NCBI GenBank assembly: GCA_002342255.1 | Contig: DDPP01000065.1 | Location: forward strand, 7,366 to 14,477 | Reading direction: 5' to 3' | From: Micrococcales bacterium UBA2465 | GTDB lineage: Bacteria; Actinomycetota; Actinomycetes; Actinomycetales; Microbacteriaceae | Length of the DNA: 7,112 bases | In this document: in pieces, positions 1 through 5,620 of the stretch | Numbering within the stretch: the first letter of the stretch is position 1 | Layout of the letters: each line of letters begins with the position of its first letter | Translations under genes and position numbers: made by a program | The notes under the pieces: generated by a model | Told to the model about the DNA's origin: nothing | The model's input: the letters and a program-made list of their open reading frames with translations, nothing else | The model's database searches: none

Positions 1-822
1 CTTGGAGACTCGCTCTCCGAGGGCTTAGGCGACTTCTCTTTCAAACACAGTCGGGTGCACGCCGGTTGGACCGATCGTTTAGCAACTTTGCTGGCTAAGG
101 AATGTCAAGCTCGGGGTGAAGTTTTCAAGTATTCAAACCAGGCTCTCCGCGGGGCTAAAATAAACGACATCATGGGGGCTCAACTAGAGGCAGCCCTAGC
201 ACTGAAACCAGATTTGGTGACCATCATGGCTGGTCAAAATGACTTACTGAGTAAACCTGAGAACCTTCCAGCCCTGGAAGCCAAGTTACGCTCTGGAATA
301 ATCAAACTTCAAGAGGCCGGTAGTTTTGTAGTTCTCTCCAACACCATCAACCCTCTGCATTTGATTGTGTTTAGACCACTGGCTAAATTAGCAACACATA
401 TGACCGAGATGATTGAACGGGTGGCAAGAGATCTAGAAGTTCCGGTTCATGATGTCCATCGCATCGAGTCATTGGCAGATGTTGCATACTGGGCAGAGGA
501 TATGGTTCATTTTTCAGGGCCGGGACATATCAAGGTTGCCAATGAGGCAGCTAAATTACTGAACCTGAGTTATCGAATCTCAGAATTTGACTACCGTGAA
601 ATAGAAGCTCCTAAGCGCGGACCAATCGGAACTTCTCGTTGGATAGTGATCCACGTTATTCCGTTCTTCTGGCGAAGAATCAGAAGAGTTTCTTCTGGTG
701 ATGGACTAGATCCGAAACTTCCTAGACTTGCTGAATTCAAAGGTGTCGCTTACGACATTGAACACGTCAGTGAGTATCGCCCCGGTAACTTTGGTGACTT
801 TGATTACACCAAAGCTTCCTAA
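1..822 (+). CDS. SGNH/GDSL-family hydrolase, 5'-truncated by the window edge
   Basis: The reading frame is open from base 1, so the true start lies upstream; the GTG at 55 is internal because the catalytic motif precedes it. Counting the first codon as residue 1, the nucleophile motif Gly2-Asp3-Ser4-Leu5 is block I, Gly51 fits block II, GQND at 78-81 is the block III Asn, and Asp167-x-x-His170 completes the Ser-Asp-His triad. All four SGNH blocks are therefore visible, and perhaps only about 10 N-terminal residues are missing. Such enzymes are serine esterases or lipases acting on acyl or acetyl esters; the substrate cannot be told. About 100 residues follow the catalytic His, including an aromatic and basic stretch (residues 214-230, WIVIHVIPFFWRRIRR) that might touch the membrane. 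Its stop overlaps that of the convergent DedA gene. Neighbouring glycosyltransferase and DedA genes hint at an envelope-lipid role (inference). Confidence 0.9.
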   Translation, partial: LGDSLSEGLGDFSFKHSRVHAGWTDRLATLLAKECQARGEVFKYSNQALRGAKINDIMGAQLEAALALKPDLVTIMAGQNDLLSKPENLPALEAKLRSGIIKLQEAGSFVVLSNTINPLHLIVFRPLAKLATHMTEMIERVARDLEVPVHDVHRIESLADVAYWAEDMVHFSGPGHIKVANEAAKLLNLSYRISEFDYREIEAPKRGPIGTSRWIVIHVIPFFWRRIRRVSSGDGLDPKLPRLAEFKGVAYDIEHVSEYRPGNFGDFDYTKAS

Positions 823-1445
823 CTGTTTTTATTAGCTTTTCTAGCTTTCAAATAATTTCTAAGTATTTCAATTGGAAAAGGTAAAGAACTAACAATTACA
901 AAGCCAAGTACCCATTGTTCGATATGGTCTTTCACGACTTGAATGTTTCCTAAACCCCAGGCAATTAGCAAAAGTACTCCTGCCCAGAGAATCGCACCAA
1001 TTAGGTTGTATCGAAAGAATTTTTTCCTACCCATTTTTAGAATGCCAACCAACATGGGAACCAGTGCTCTAAGTACTGGGATGAATCTAGCGACAATCAG
1101 TGCGCTCGGACCATAGCGGTCGATAACCGCTTGAGATCGGGTAATAGTGTCCTCATTGAAAAACCAGTTCTTCTTCCGCTTGGTGAACAGTCTTGGGCCA
1201 ACCTTTTCCCCAATGAGATAGCCAACCTGGCTACCCAAGGTAGCGCTAGTGATCAGCAGCGGGACTGCAATAATAATCTCCATATTGCTGCTGGATTGGG
1301 CAAGCGTGATACCCAAGACGAAAATCAAAGAGTCACCAGGTAGGAAAGAGCCAAAAATGGTTGACGTCTCTAAGAACAATATCAAGGCAACTCCGGCAAC
1401 AGCATAAGCTCCGAAGGCGTCAATCAGGGACTGAGCATCAAGCAA
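819..1445 (-). CDS. DedA-family (SNARE-associated/VTT domain) integral membrane protein
   Basis: This 208-residue protein has the usual DedA length and layout. The re-entrant segment LETSTIFGSFLPGD places Glu26 and Asp38 twelve residues apart, and ARFIPVLRALVP places Arg120 and Arg126 six apart. This is the same spacing as the essential Glu/Asp and Arg pairs of E. coli YqjA/YghB. Hydrophobic segments lie near residues 12-50, 57-80, 114-135, 147-166 and 175-195. DedA proteins are membrane transporters, and several act as undecaprenyl-phosphate or phospholipid flippases; the substrate here is inferred only. The start is TTG, overlapping the end of the upstream glycosyltransferase gene by 8 nt, with a GGAG 10 nt before it; no ATG is available nearby. 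It is thus the second gene of a translationally coupled pair. Its TAG stop shares bases with the TAA of the convergent hydrolase. Confidence 0.92.
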   Translation of the reverse strand: MLDAQSLIDAFGAYAVAGVALILFLETSTIFGSFLPGDSLIFVLGITLAQSSSNMEIIIAVPLLITSATLGSQVGYLIGEKVGPRLFTKRKKNWFFNEDTITRSQAVIDRYGPSALIVARFIPVLRALVPMLVGILKMGRKKFFRYNLIGAILWAGVLLLIAWGLGNIQVVKDHIEQWVLGFVIVSSLPFPIEILRNYLKARKANKNS

Positions 1446-2586
1446 CTTGCAGTGGCTCCGCAGTCTCTACCCCGTGCATTGCCAAAGCTTTCGAATAGAA
1501 CTCAAAGAGTTTTGAGTTATTCGCCTGCCAGCTCTTGTTTAGCACTGATCTCCTACCGCCTTCAGCAATGCGCTGACTTAATTCTTCATCTGCTAAAACA
1601 ATACCCAGTTGATTCGAGTAAGCGTTTTTCAACTCAGGGTCAATTAGAAAACCTGATTTACCACTTTCAATCAAAAACTTTGGTCCACCAGAATTTGGCG
1701 CTAGTACGGTAGCGCCAGCAGCCTGAGCCTCTTGAATGGTTTGACCAAAAGTTTCCTCGGTACCGAAGTGAACAAAGGCATCCATGGCAGCGTAGTAATT
1801 TGCGAGATCTTCACCGGTTTGCTTACCGACAAACTTTACGTTTATTTTTGCCAGCTTGGTTTCCAACGCTGCTCGCTCTGGTCCGTCACCAACAATCAAG
1901 AAGACAGTGTTTTTGATGTCTGAGAATTCAGCAAACCGATCAACTCTTTTCTCCGCGGCTAATCTGCCAACATAACCAACAATCTTTTCACCGTTAGGAG
2001 CGAGTTGCTCACGAAGAACTTTTACTTCGGCAGTAGCTTTTCTGTTTGGGTGGAAAAGTTCTAGGTCGACACCTCTACCCCAGATTTCTATATTCTTAAG
2101 TCCAATATTTTGCAAATAGCTCTTTACTTCAGTATTTGGAGCTAAGTTGATGGTTGCCCCAGCATGAAAACTTGCCATGAGTTTATCCATCATAGGTCTG
2201 AGCACTTTGAATCCGTAGCGCTCTGCATAGGCTGCCAAGTCAGTTTGGAATACCGCTACCGATGGAACACCATTCTTTTCCGCCCAGGTTACTGCCTGTG
2301 CTCCAAGTAAAACTGGTGAAGCGGCATGGACCAGGTCTGGTCTGAAGTCCGAGAGAATTTTAGATACTGCAGCCGATGGCAATCCGAGTTGGAATTGAAA
2401 AACTGGAACACTTGCCACCTGGTAAGTGCGAAAACCGTTGAAGTATTCACCCGGAGTAGTTGGTGCGATGACTATTGCCTCATGACCTAGATCTTTGATC
2501 GTCTCTAGCACTCGAACCACGCTGTTAGCCACACCATTAAAAACAGGTGGGAAACTCTCGGTAACAATAGCTATCCGCAACTTCAT
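1438..2586 (-). CDS. GT4-family glycosyltransferase, MgtA/PimB-like (probable GDP-mannose-dependent mannosyltransferase)
   Basis: This 382-residue protein has the complete GT-B fold of glycosyltransferase family 4. The N-terminal acceptor domain opens with TESFPPVFNGVANSV (9-23), and VHAASPVLLG (86-95) and VFQTDLAAYAERYG (112-125) match the pattern of actinobacterial MgtA proteins. The donor domain has GRGVD (170-174), GYVGRLAAEKRV (204-215, with the phosphate-binding Arg208 and Lys213), GDGPER (233-238) and the EX7E pair Glu278/Glu286. In mycobacteria and corynebacteria such enzymes use GDP-mannose to build mannosylated lipids or glycolipid anchors; the acceptor here is inferred. No signal peptide is seen, so it probably works at the inner membrane face. 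It is the first gene of an operon with DedA. The ATG lacks a Shine-Dalgarno sequence but has a -10 hexamer exactly 6 nt before it, so it is probably read from a leaderless mRNA. Confidence 0.9.
   Translation of the reverse strand: MKLRIAIVTESFPPVFNGVANSVVRVLETIKDLGHEAIVIAPTTPGEYFNGFRTYQVASVPVFQFQLGLPSAAVSKILSDFRPDLVHAASPVLLGAQAVTWAEKNGVPSVAVFQTDLAAYAERYGFKVLRPMMDKLMASFHAGATINLAPNTEVKSYLQNIGLKNIEIWGRGVDLELFHPNRKATAEVKVLREQLAPNGEKIVGYVGRLAAEKRVDRFAEFSDIKNTVFLIVGDGPERAALETKLAKINVKFVGKQTGEDLANYYAAMDAFVHFGTEETFGQTIQEAQAAGATVLAPNSGGPKFLIESGKSGFLIDPELKNAYSNQLGIVLADEELSQRIAEGGRRSVLNKSWQANNSKLFEFYSKALAMHGVETAEPLQVA
1456..1459 (-). promoter_or_regulatory. Ribosome binding site supporting the TTG start of the DedA gene
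   Basis: GGAG on the minus strand lies inside the end of the glycosyltransferase gene, 10 nt before the TTG at 1445. It supports a TTG start coupled to termination of the upstream gene, whose TGA (1440-1438) lies just inside the DedA frame. Confidence 0.5.
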
Positions 2587-2592
2587 GCTAAA

Positions 2593-2598
2593 AGACTA
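2593..2598 (-). promoter_or_regulatory. -10 element of a likely leaderless promoter for the glycosyltransferase-DedA operon
   Basis: The minus-strand hexamer TAGTCT fits TAnnnT and is separated from the ATG by exactly 6 nt, the geometry typical of actinobacterial leaderless transcripts. No purine-rich ribosome binding site is present before this ATG. A convincing -35 is not visible. Confidence 0.5.
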
Positions 2599-2642
2599 GA
2601 AAAAAGACATTTCAGAAACTGATTCACTCAGTAAAAGCCAGA

Positions 2643-2657
2643 TTAACTTAAAGTTAA
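2643..2657. promoter_or_regulatory. 15-bp perfect palindrome, candidate operator
   Basis: Two 7-base arms, TTAACTT and AAGTTAA, flank a single central A in the middle of the divergent intergenic region between the glycosyltransferase and pxpA. The AT-rich, odd-centred form resembles operators bound by MarR-type dimers, but no regulator gene is present in the window, so the binding protein is unknown. Confidence 0.4.
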
Positions 2658-2701
2658 GTAAATAACCGTCTAACAACTCTAAAACGAAGGACAAACCACT
2701 G

Positions 2702-2718
2702 ATCAGTTGATAACTGAT
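2702..2718. promoter_or_regulatory. 17-bp inverted repeat just upstream of pxpA, candidate operator
   Basis: Arms ATCAGTT and AACTGAT are perfect complements around the spacer GAT. The repeat abuts a TACGCT hexamer that could be the pxpA -10, so a bound dimer would block the promoter. The half-site AACTGAT occurs again at 2617-2623, next to the glycosyltransferase promoter, where ACTGA and TCAGT form a second but everted 5-bp repeat (2618-2632). Confidence 0.45.
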
Positions 2719-2724
2719 TACGCT
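2719..2724 (+). promoter_or_regulatory. Candidate -10 hexamer of the pxpABC promoter
   Basis: TACGCT fits TAnnnT and would put the transcription start near 2731, giving a leader of about 14 nt that still contains the AGAAAG motif. No good -35 is found at the right distance. The call rests on position and on the adjacent inverted repeat. Confidence 0.3.
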
Positions 2725-2731
2725 GGTTAAC

Positions 2732-2737
2732 AGAAAG
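2732..2737 (+). promoter_or_regulatory. Ribosome binding site deciding the TTG start of pxpA
   Basis: AGAAAG can pair with the usual 3' end of bacterial 16S rRNA (CUUUCU) and lies 7 nt before the TTG at 2745. An in-frame TGA at 2715-2717 and the absence of ATG or GTG between it and the conserved DLNADLGE motif leave only the tandem TTG codons at 2745 and 2748. Confidence 0.45.
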
Positions 2738-2744
2738 TGAAGAA

Positions 2745-3491
2745 TTGTTGCTTGCTATCGATCTAAATGCTGACCTAGGTGAAACCGAAGGTGACTATTT
2801 AGCCCTGCTCCCCCTAATAACTTCAGCAAACGTTGCTTGCGGTGGGCATGCCGGTGGTGGCGAACTGCTTATAGAAACTGTAATTTCAGCGTTAGCGCAT
2901 AACGTGCAAGTTGGAGCTCATCCCTCGTACCCGGACCGAGAAAACTTTGGTCGTATCTCGATGAAAAAACAGTTCAGCGGAGAGCAACTAATCCAAATAA
3001 TTGTCGAACAAATCAACGCTGTAAAACTGGAGTTGGGAAAACATGGTGCATCAGTTAGCCACATCAAAGCCCATGGCGCTCTATATAACGATGCCATGGT
3101 GGATGTGTCAGTGGCAGAGACATTGGTTCAAGCATGTGTTCTTGCAGCCAAAGATATTCCGCTGTTTGGCCTTCCTGGCAGCACTTTGGAGCAAGTTTGT
3201 AAAGAACAAGGTGTTGCATTTATTGCTGAAGGTTTCATGGATCGCGCCTATAACGACAATGGCACCCTTGTTTCTAGAACACTACCTGGTTCAGTACTCA
3301 ACCATGCAGAAGCAGCAAAACAAGCAGAAGAACTCATCCGTTCAGGCTCAATCACCAGCTATCAGGGAAACCCACTTGCACTAAAAATTCAAACTCTTTG
3401 TGTTCATGCTGATACCCCAGATGCGGCCCAAACCGTTCTAGAAGTTAGGGAATTACTCGAGTCTCACCAGGTAGAAATATCTAGGTTCTGA
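2745..3491 (+). CDS. pxpA: 5-oxoprolinase subunit PxpA (LamB/YcsF family)
   Basis: PxpA works with PxpB and PxpC in the cytoplasm to hydrolyse 5-oxo-L-proline (pyroglutamate) to L-glutamate using ATP, which clears a damaged product of glutamine, glutamate and peptide breakdown. The 248 residues match the family's usual length of about 250. The family signatures appear in order: IDLNADLGE (5-13), NVACGGHAG (29-37), GAHPSYPDRENFGR (57-70), HIKAHGALYN (106-115), AEGFMDRAY (161-169) and CVHADTP (219-225). The His and Asp residues in these motifs fit the metal-binding/deacetylase-like fold of the family. Translation begins at TTG 2745, or possibly at TTG 2748. The stop TGA shares one base with the ATG of pxpB, so the two are translationally coupled. 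No motif is missing and the gene looks intact. Confidence 0.95.
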   Translation: MLLAIDLNADLGETEGDYLALLPLITSANVACGGHAGGGELLIETVISALAHNVQVGAHPSYPDRENFGRISMKKQFSGEQLIQIIVEQINAVKLELGKHGASVSHIKAHGALYNDAMVDVSVAETLVQACVLAAKDIPLFGLPGSTLEQVCKEQGVAFIAEGFMDRAYNDNGTLVSRTLPGSVLNHAEAAKQAEELIRSGSITSYQGNPLALKIQTLCVHADTPDAAQTVLEVRELLESHQVEISRF

Positions 3492-4123
3492 TGAGAGCTC
3501 AGGTTAGCCAGTATGGTGAACGTTCAGTTCTAATAGAACTCGAACAGGTGAAACCTGTCAGTGTAATTGATTCATTTAGATTACTGTTCCCAGATGCAGA
3601 AGTGCGAAGTGGTCTGAATACACTAGTGATCACTTTTCCTGAAATTTCCGACCATACTGAACTGGTCCTAAGCGCTCTCTCAAAAGTAGAAACAGTTGAA
3701 TCATCAACTGAACATAGAACCTTTGTAATTGCAACTGAATACAGCGGTGAAGATCTTGAAACTGTTTGTCAAAAGTTAGAAATAACAAGAGCAAAACTCA
3801 TCTCTTTTCATACAGCTATAACTTGGCAAGTTGCTCTTATCGGCTTTGCTCCGGGCTTTCCATATTTAGTTCCGTTTGATGAAAACCAAGAGGAAGCCAA
3901 ACTACTAGCTCAAATTCCTCGTTTAGAAGTGCCTAGAGCCAAGGTTCCTACGGGTTCAGTAGCAATTGCCTCGGGAATGAGTTGTGTGTATCCGAGCAGC
4001 ATGCCTGGCGGCTGGAATCTGATTGGTAGCACCGAGCAGGTCTTATTTGATGTAAACAACCATGAGAATCCTGCTCTATTACAAGCTGGGGATTTAGTCA
4101 GATTTGAGGAGCTCAAATCATGA
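3491..4123 (+). CDS. pxpB: 5-oxoprolinase subunit PxpB (KipI family)
   Basis: This is the second 5-oxoprolinase subunit, 210 residues. PxpB and PxpC together form the ATP-using half of the enzyme. B. subtilis KipI, from the same family, was first described as an inhibitor of the sporulation kinase KinA; that role is not expected in an actinobacterium. Visible signatures are YGERSVLIEL near the N-terminus (8-17), GFAPGFPYL (118-126), PRAKVPTGSVAIA (148-160) and YPSSMPGGWNLIG (167-179). The start overlaps the pxpA stop as TGATG, with a weak AGG 5 nt before the ATG, so coupling probably drives translation. The stop overlaps the pxpC start as ATGA. The region between residues 20 and 75 is poorly conserved, as is normal for the family. 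Codons are noticeably AT-rich. Confidence 0.94.
   Translation: MRAQVSQYGERSVLIELEQVKPVSVIDSFRLLFPDAEVRSGLNTLVITFPEISDHTELVLSALSKVETVESSTEHRTFVIATEYSGEDLETVCQKLEITRAKLISFHTAITWQVALIGFAPGFPYLVPFDENQEEAKLLAQIPRLEVPRAKVPTGSVAIASGMSCVYPSSMPGGWNLIGSTEQVLFDVNNHENPALLQAGDLVRFEELKS
4106..4111 (+). promoter_or_regulatory. Ribosome binding site of pxpC
   Basis: GAGGAG lies 8 nt before the ATG at 4120, inside the last codons of pxpB. It fixes the pxpC start at the ATGA overlap and suggests strong expression of the third subunit. Confidence 0.75.
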
Positions 4124-5001
4124 CCCTGAAGATAATCCAATCTGGTATCACATTGATAGAAGACCAAGGACGTTATGGTTTCCGTGAGATGGGAATTTCT
4201 CGTTCCGGTGCCTTTGATCAGGTTAGTTTTCGTTTAGCTAATTTACTTCTAGGAACAAAGAACGAACCAGCATTCGAAATTATTCAAGGAAGGTTCGAAT
4301 TAGAGACTTCTAGTAATGCAGTAGTTGCAATAGTTGGAAATGCAAAAGTTTATGTGGACAGTAACATAGTTTCAGTTAATACAAGTTTTCAACTACTGGC
4401 AAAACAACGATTGCTAATTGAACCGATAGATTCTTCGCCAACTTATTTAGTAGTTGCTGGTATTCAAGTAACTAAAGTTCTAGGTTCAGCATCCAGAGAC
4501 ACTTTGTCTTCACTAGGTCCCGATGCTGTTCTTGCAGGAGACCAATTTGAAGTAAATCCAACTACTGCTCTAATTGGAAGTTTTCTAAGTGTGAAACAGG
4601 AATACCAAGCAAATGTTCTTCATTACATTCCAGGGCCTATGAATATTGATGTTTCTGGTAACTGGTCTAAGGAACGAGTTTCAAGAATAGGCGTAAGACT
4701 AAATAGAGAGGAGCGTGTTGAATCTGGTTCAGGAAATCTAGCTAGTTTCCCAATGATGCCAGGAGCTATCCAAGTTCCACCTTCAGGTCAACCGGTTATT
4801 CTTGCCGTCGACTCGGGAACCACAGGTGGCTATACCGTTGCCGGTGTGGTTATCGAAGCAGATCTTCACAAACTGGCCAGACTAGTTGACAATTTTTCTT
4901 TGGAACCGGTTTCCCTTCAGTATGCAAATAACGCAAAACTTCAATTGGAAAAAACTATTTCTGGCGCAGTAATCAACCCAAACCAGATGGGTGCTTGGTA
5001 A
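4120..5001 (+). CDS. pxpC: 5-oxoprolinase subunit PxpC (KipA, biotin-dependent carboxyltransferase-like fold)
   Basis: This is the third subunit of the ATP-dependent 5-oxoprolinase, 293 residues, close to the family length. Its fold resembles the carboxyltransferase part of urea amidolyase, but in this operon the job is 5-oxoproline cleavage. Signatures are TLIEDQGRYGFREMGISRSGAFD (11-33), VVGI-like VVAGI before LGSASRDT (111-128), SRIGVRL (188-194), PMMPGAIQVPPSGQPVIL (211-228) and TTGGYTVAGVVIEADL (234-249). The ATG start overlaps pxpB by 4 nt and has a good GAGGAG. Parts are very AT-rich: the line 4321-4380 is 19/60 GC by hand count, against 29/60 in flanking genes. The TAA is followed with no gap by the stop of the convergent zinc-ribbon gene. 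No dedicated pyroglutamate transporter is seen beside the operon. Confidence 0.95.
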   Translation: MTLKIIQSGITLIEDQGRYGFREMGISRSGAFDQVSFRLANLLLGTKNEPAFEIIQGRFELETSSNAVVAIVGNAKVYVDSNIVSVNTSFQLLAKQRLLIEPIDSSPTYLVVAGIQVTKVLGSASRDTLSSLGPDAVLAGDQFEVNPTTALIGSFLSVKQEYQANVLHYIPGPMNIDVSGNWSKERVSRIGVRLNREERVESGSGNLASFPMMPGAIQVPPSGQPVILAVDSGTTGGYTVAGVVIEADLHKLARLVDNFSLEPVSLQYANNAKLQLEKTISGAVINPNQMGAW

Positions 5002-5475
5002 CTACCTCTCGTTTGGATAGTTCAAGTAAAACGATTCAGGTCTGCGAGCATTGTCAACAATCTCCCAGATCCACAGGCCTAGCCCTACTATCCCAATAAA
5101 AAACATTGCTCCAATTAATCCGCCTATGGAAGCGCTGTCGTAGGTTTCGGTACACGAATAGTTGTAATCACAGTTGTAGTCATAGCTATTTAGAGCCGAG
5201 GTGAAATATTGGAAAAAGACGACGAAGTAAACGATGGAGAGAACTATTTGAGCAGAAAGCCCGATGAAGAACTTGGTCTTGTTCACCTGGAAGGTATACA
5301 GCCAAGCCCAGAATCCCAAGAAGACAGCTAACAATACAGCGGTAGTTTTGGACTTACCCATTTGCACAACTGGTGCGATGTTTTGGGTCGGGGTTCCACA
5401 CTTAGGGCAAATTGCTGCACTAGGCACTAAGTTATTGCCACAGGCAACACAGAACATATTTAAGGCTTGACTCAA
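5002..5475 (-). CDS. Zinc-ribbon small membrane protein (TM2-like), function unknown
   Basis: This 157-residue protein opens with a zinc ribbon, Cys9-x2-Cys12 and Cys23-Pro-Lys-Cys26 followed by Gly27, then a linker. Three hydrophobic segments follow near 43-62, 69-91 and 117-139. The first pair, KSKTTAVLLAVFLGFWAW...KTKFFIGL, recalls TM2-domain hairpins. Between the second and third segments is an odd Tyr/Asp/Asn-rich loop with Cys102 and Cys108. The tail is ARRPESFYLNYP (143-154). The membrane part is clearly related to the divergent gene at 5621, which has no zinc ribbon. TTG is chosen as start because AGGAG lies 6 nt before it; the ATG of Met7 would leave that site too far away. Its function is unknown; metal-sensing or partner-binding by the ribbon is only a guess. 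The gene ends directly against pxpC. Confidence 0.85.
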   Translation of the reverse strand: MSQALNMFCVACGNNLVPSAAICPKCGTPTQNIAPVVQMGKSKTTAVLLAVFLGFWAWLYTFQVNKTKFFIGLSAQIVLSIVYFVVFFQYFTSALNSYDYNCDYNYSCTETYDSASIGGLIGAMFFIGIVGLGLWIWEIVDNARRPESFYLNYPNER

Positions 5476-5481
5476 TTTGAT

Positions 5482-5486
5482 CTCCT
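5482..5486 (-). promoter_or_regulatory. Ribosome binding site deciding the TTG start of the zinc-ribbon gene
   Basis: Minus-strand AGGAG sits 6 nt before the TTG at 5475. It favours this start over the in-frame ATG six codons further on. Confidence 0.75.
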
Positions 5487-5501
5487 AAACATTTCCCACC
5501 C

Positions 5502-5507
5502 ATTCTA
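5502..5507 (-). promoter_or_regulatory. Candidate -10 for the zinc-ribbon gene
   Basis: Minus-strand TAGAAT fits TAnnnT and would start transcription near 5495, about 20 nt before the TTG, leaving room for the AGGAG. A GTGACA resembling a -35 lies 21 nt further up, which is longer than usual, so the call is tentative. Confidence 0.35.
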
Positions 5508-5582
5508 ATTTGCTCTTACCGTCTTTACTGTCACTATGGTTGCCATTTGATAACAAAGGGTAAACAACTATTCAAAAACGAA

Positions 5583-5588
5583 TATTAT
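5583..5588 (+). promoter_or_regulatory. Candidate -10 for the small membrane protein gene at 5621
   Basis: TATTAT matches the -10 consensus TATAAT at five of six positions and would start transcription near 5595, giving a leader of about 26 nt that includes the strong ribosome binding site. A TTGATA at 5547-5552 is too far upstream to pair with it. Confidence 0.4.
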
Positions 5589-5605
5589 TTAGTGAACCCC
5601 CAGTT

Positions 5606-5613
5606 GAAAGGAG
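5606..5613 (+). promoter_or_regulatory. Strong ribosome binding site of the small membrane protein gene
   Basis: GAAAGGAG matches eight bases of the anti-Shine-Dalgarno complement and lies 7 nt before the TTG at 5621. It makes a convincing case that this short TTG-started frame is a real gene. Confidence 0.8.
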
Positions 5614-5620
5614 CTTTTAC

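Noticed and set aside
681..697. 17-bp inverted repeat CAGAAGA-GTT-TCTTCTG inside the hydrolase gene
   Set aside because: About two 7-base-arm repeats of this kind are expected by chance in the window, and this one has no regulatory context.
811..839. AAAGCT/AGCTTT stem with a nearby T run at the hydrolase-DedA junction, considered as a terminator
   Set aside because: The stem is short and AT-rich with a 17-nt loop, and the T run sits inside the loop, so it is unlikely to terminate.
1115..1131. AGCGGT-N5-ACCGCT stem inside the DedA gene
   Set aside because: Six-base arms are common by chance, and the sequence encodes a conserved DRYG stretch.
1131..1343. Plus-strand open frame of 70 codons
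   Set aside because: It lies wholly antisense to the DedA gene, whose conserved motifs cover this stretch, and its translation shows no recognisable domain.
1452..1923. Two plus-strand open frames (1452-1712 and 1732-1923)
   Set aside because: Both are antisense to the donor domain of the glycosyltransferase and have no ribosome binding site or domain-like translation.
3043..3384. Plus-strand open frame of 113 codons
   Set aside because: It is an out-of-frame reading inside pxpA, which has all its family motifs in the other frame.
3910..4167. Minus-strand open frame of 85 codons
   Set aside because: It is antisense to the most conserved part of pxpB and the start of pxpC.
5264..5470. Plus-strand open frame of 68 codons
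   Set aside because: It is antisense to the zinc-ribbon gene; the Cys4 motif and AGGAG support the minus strand.
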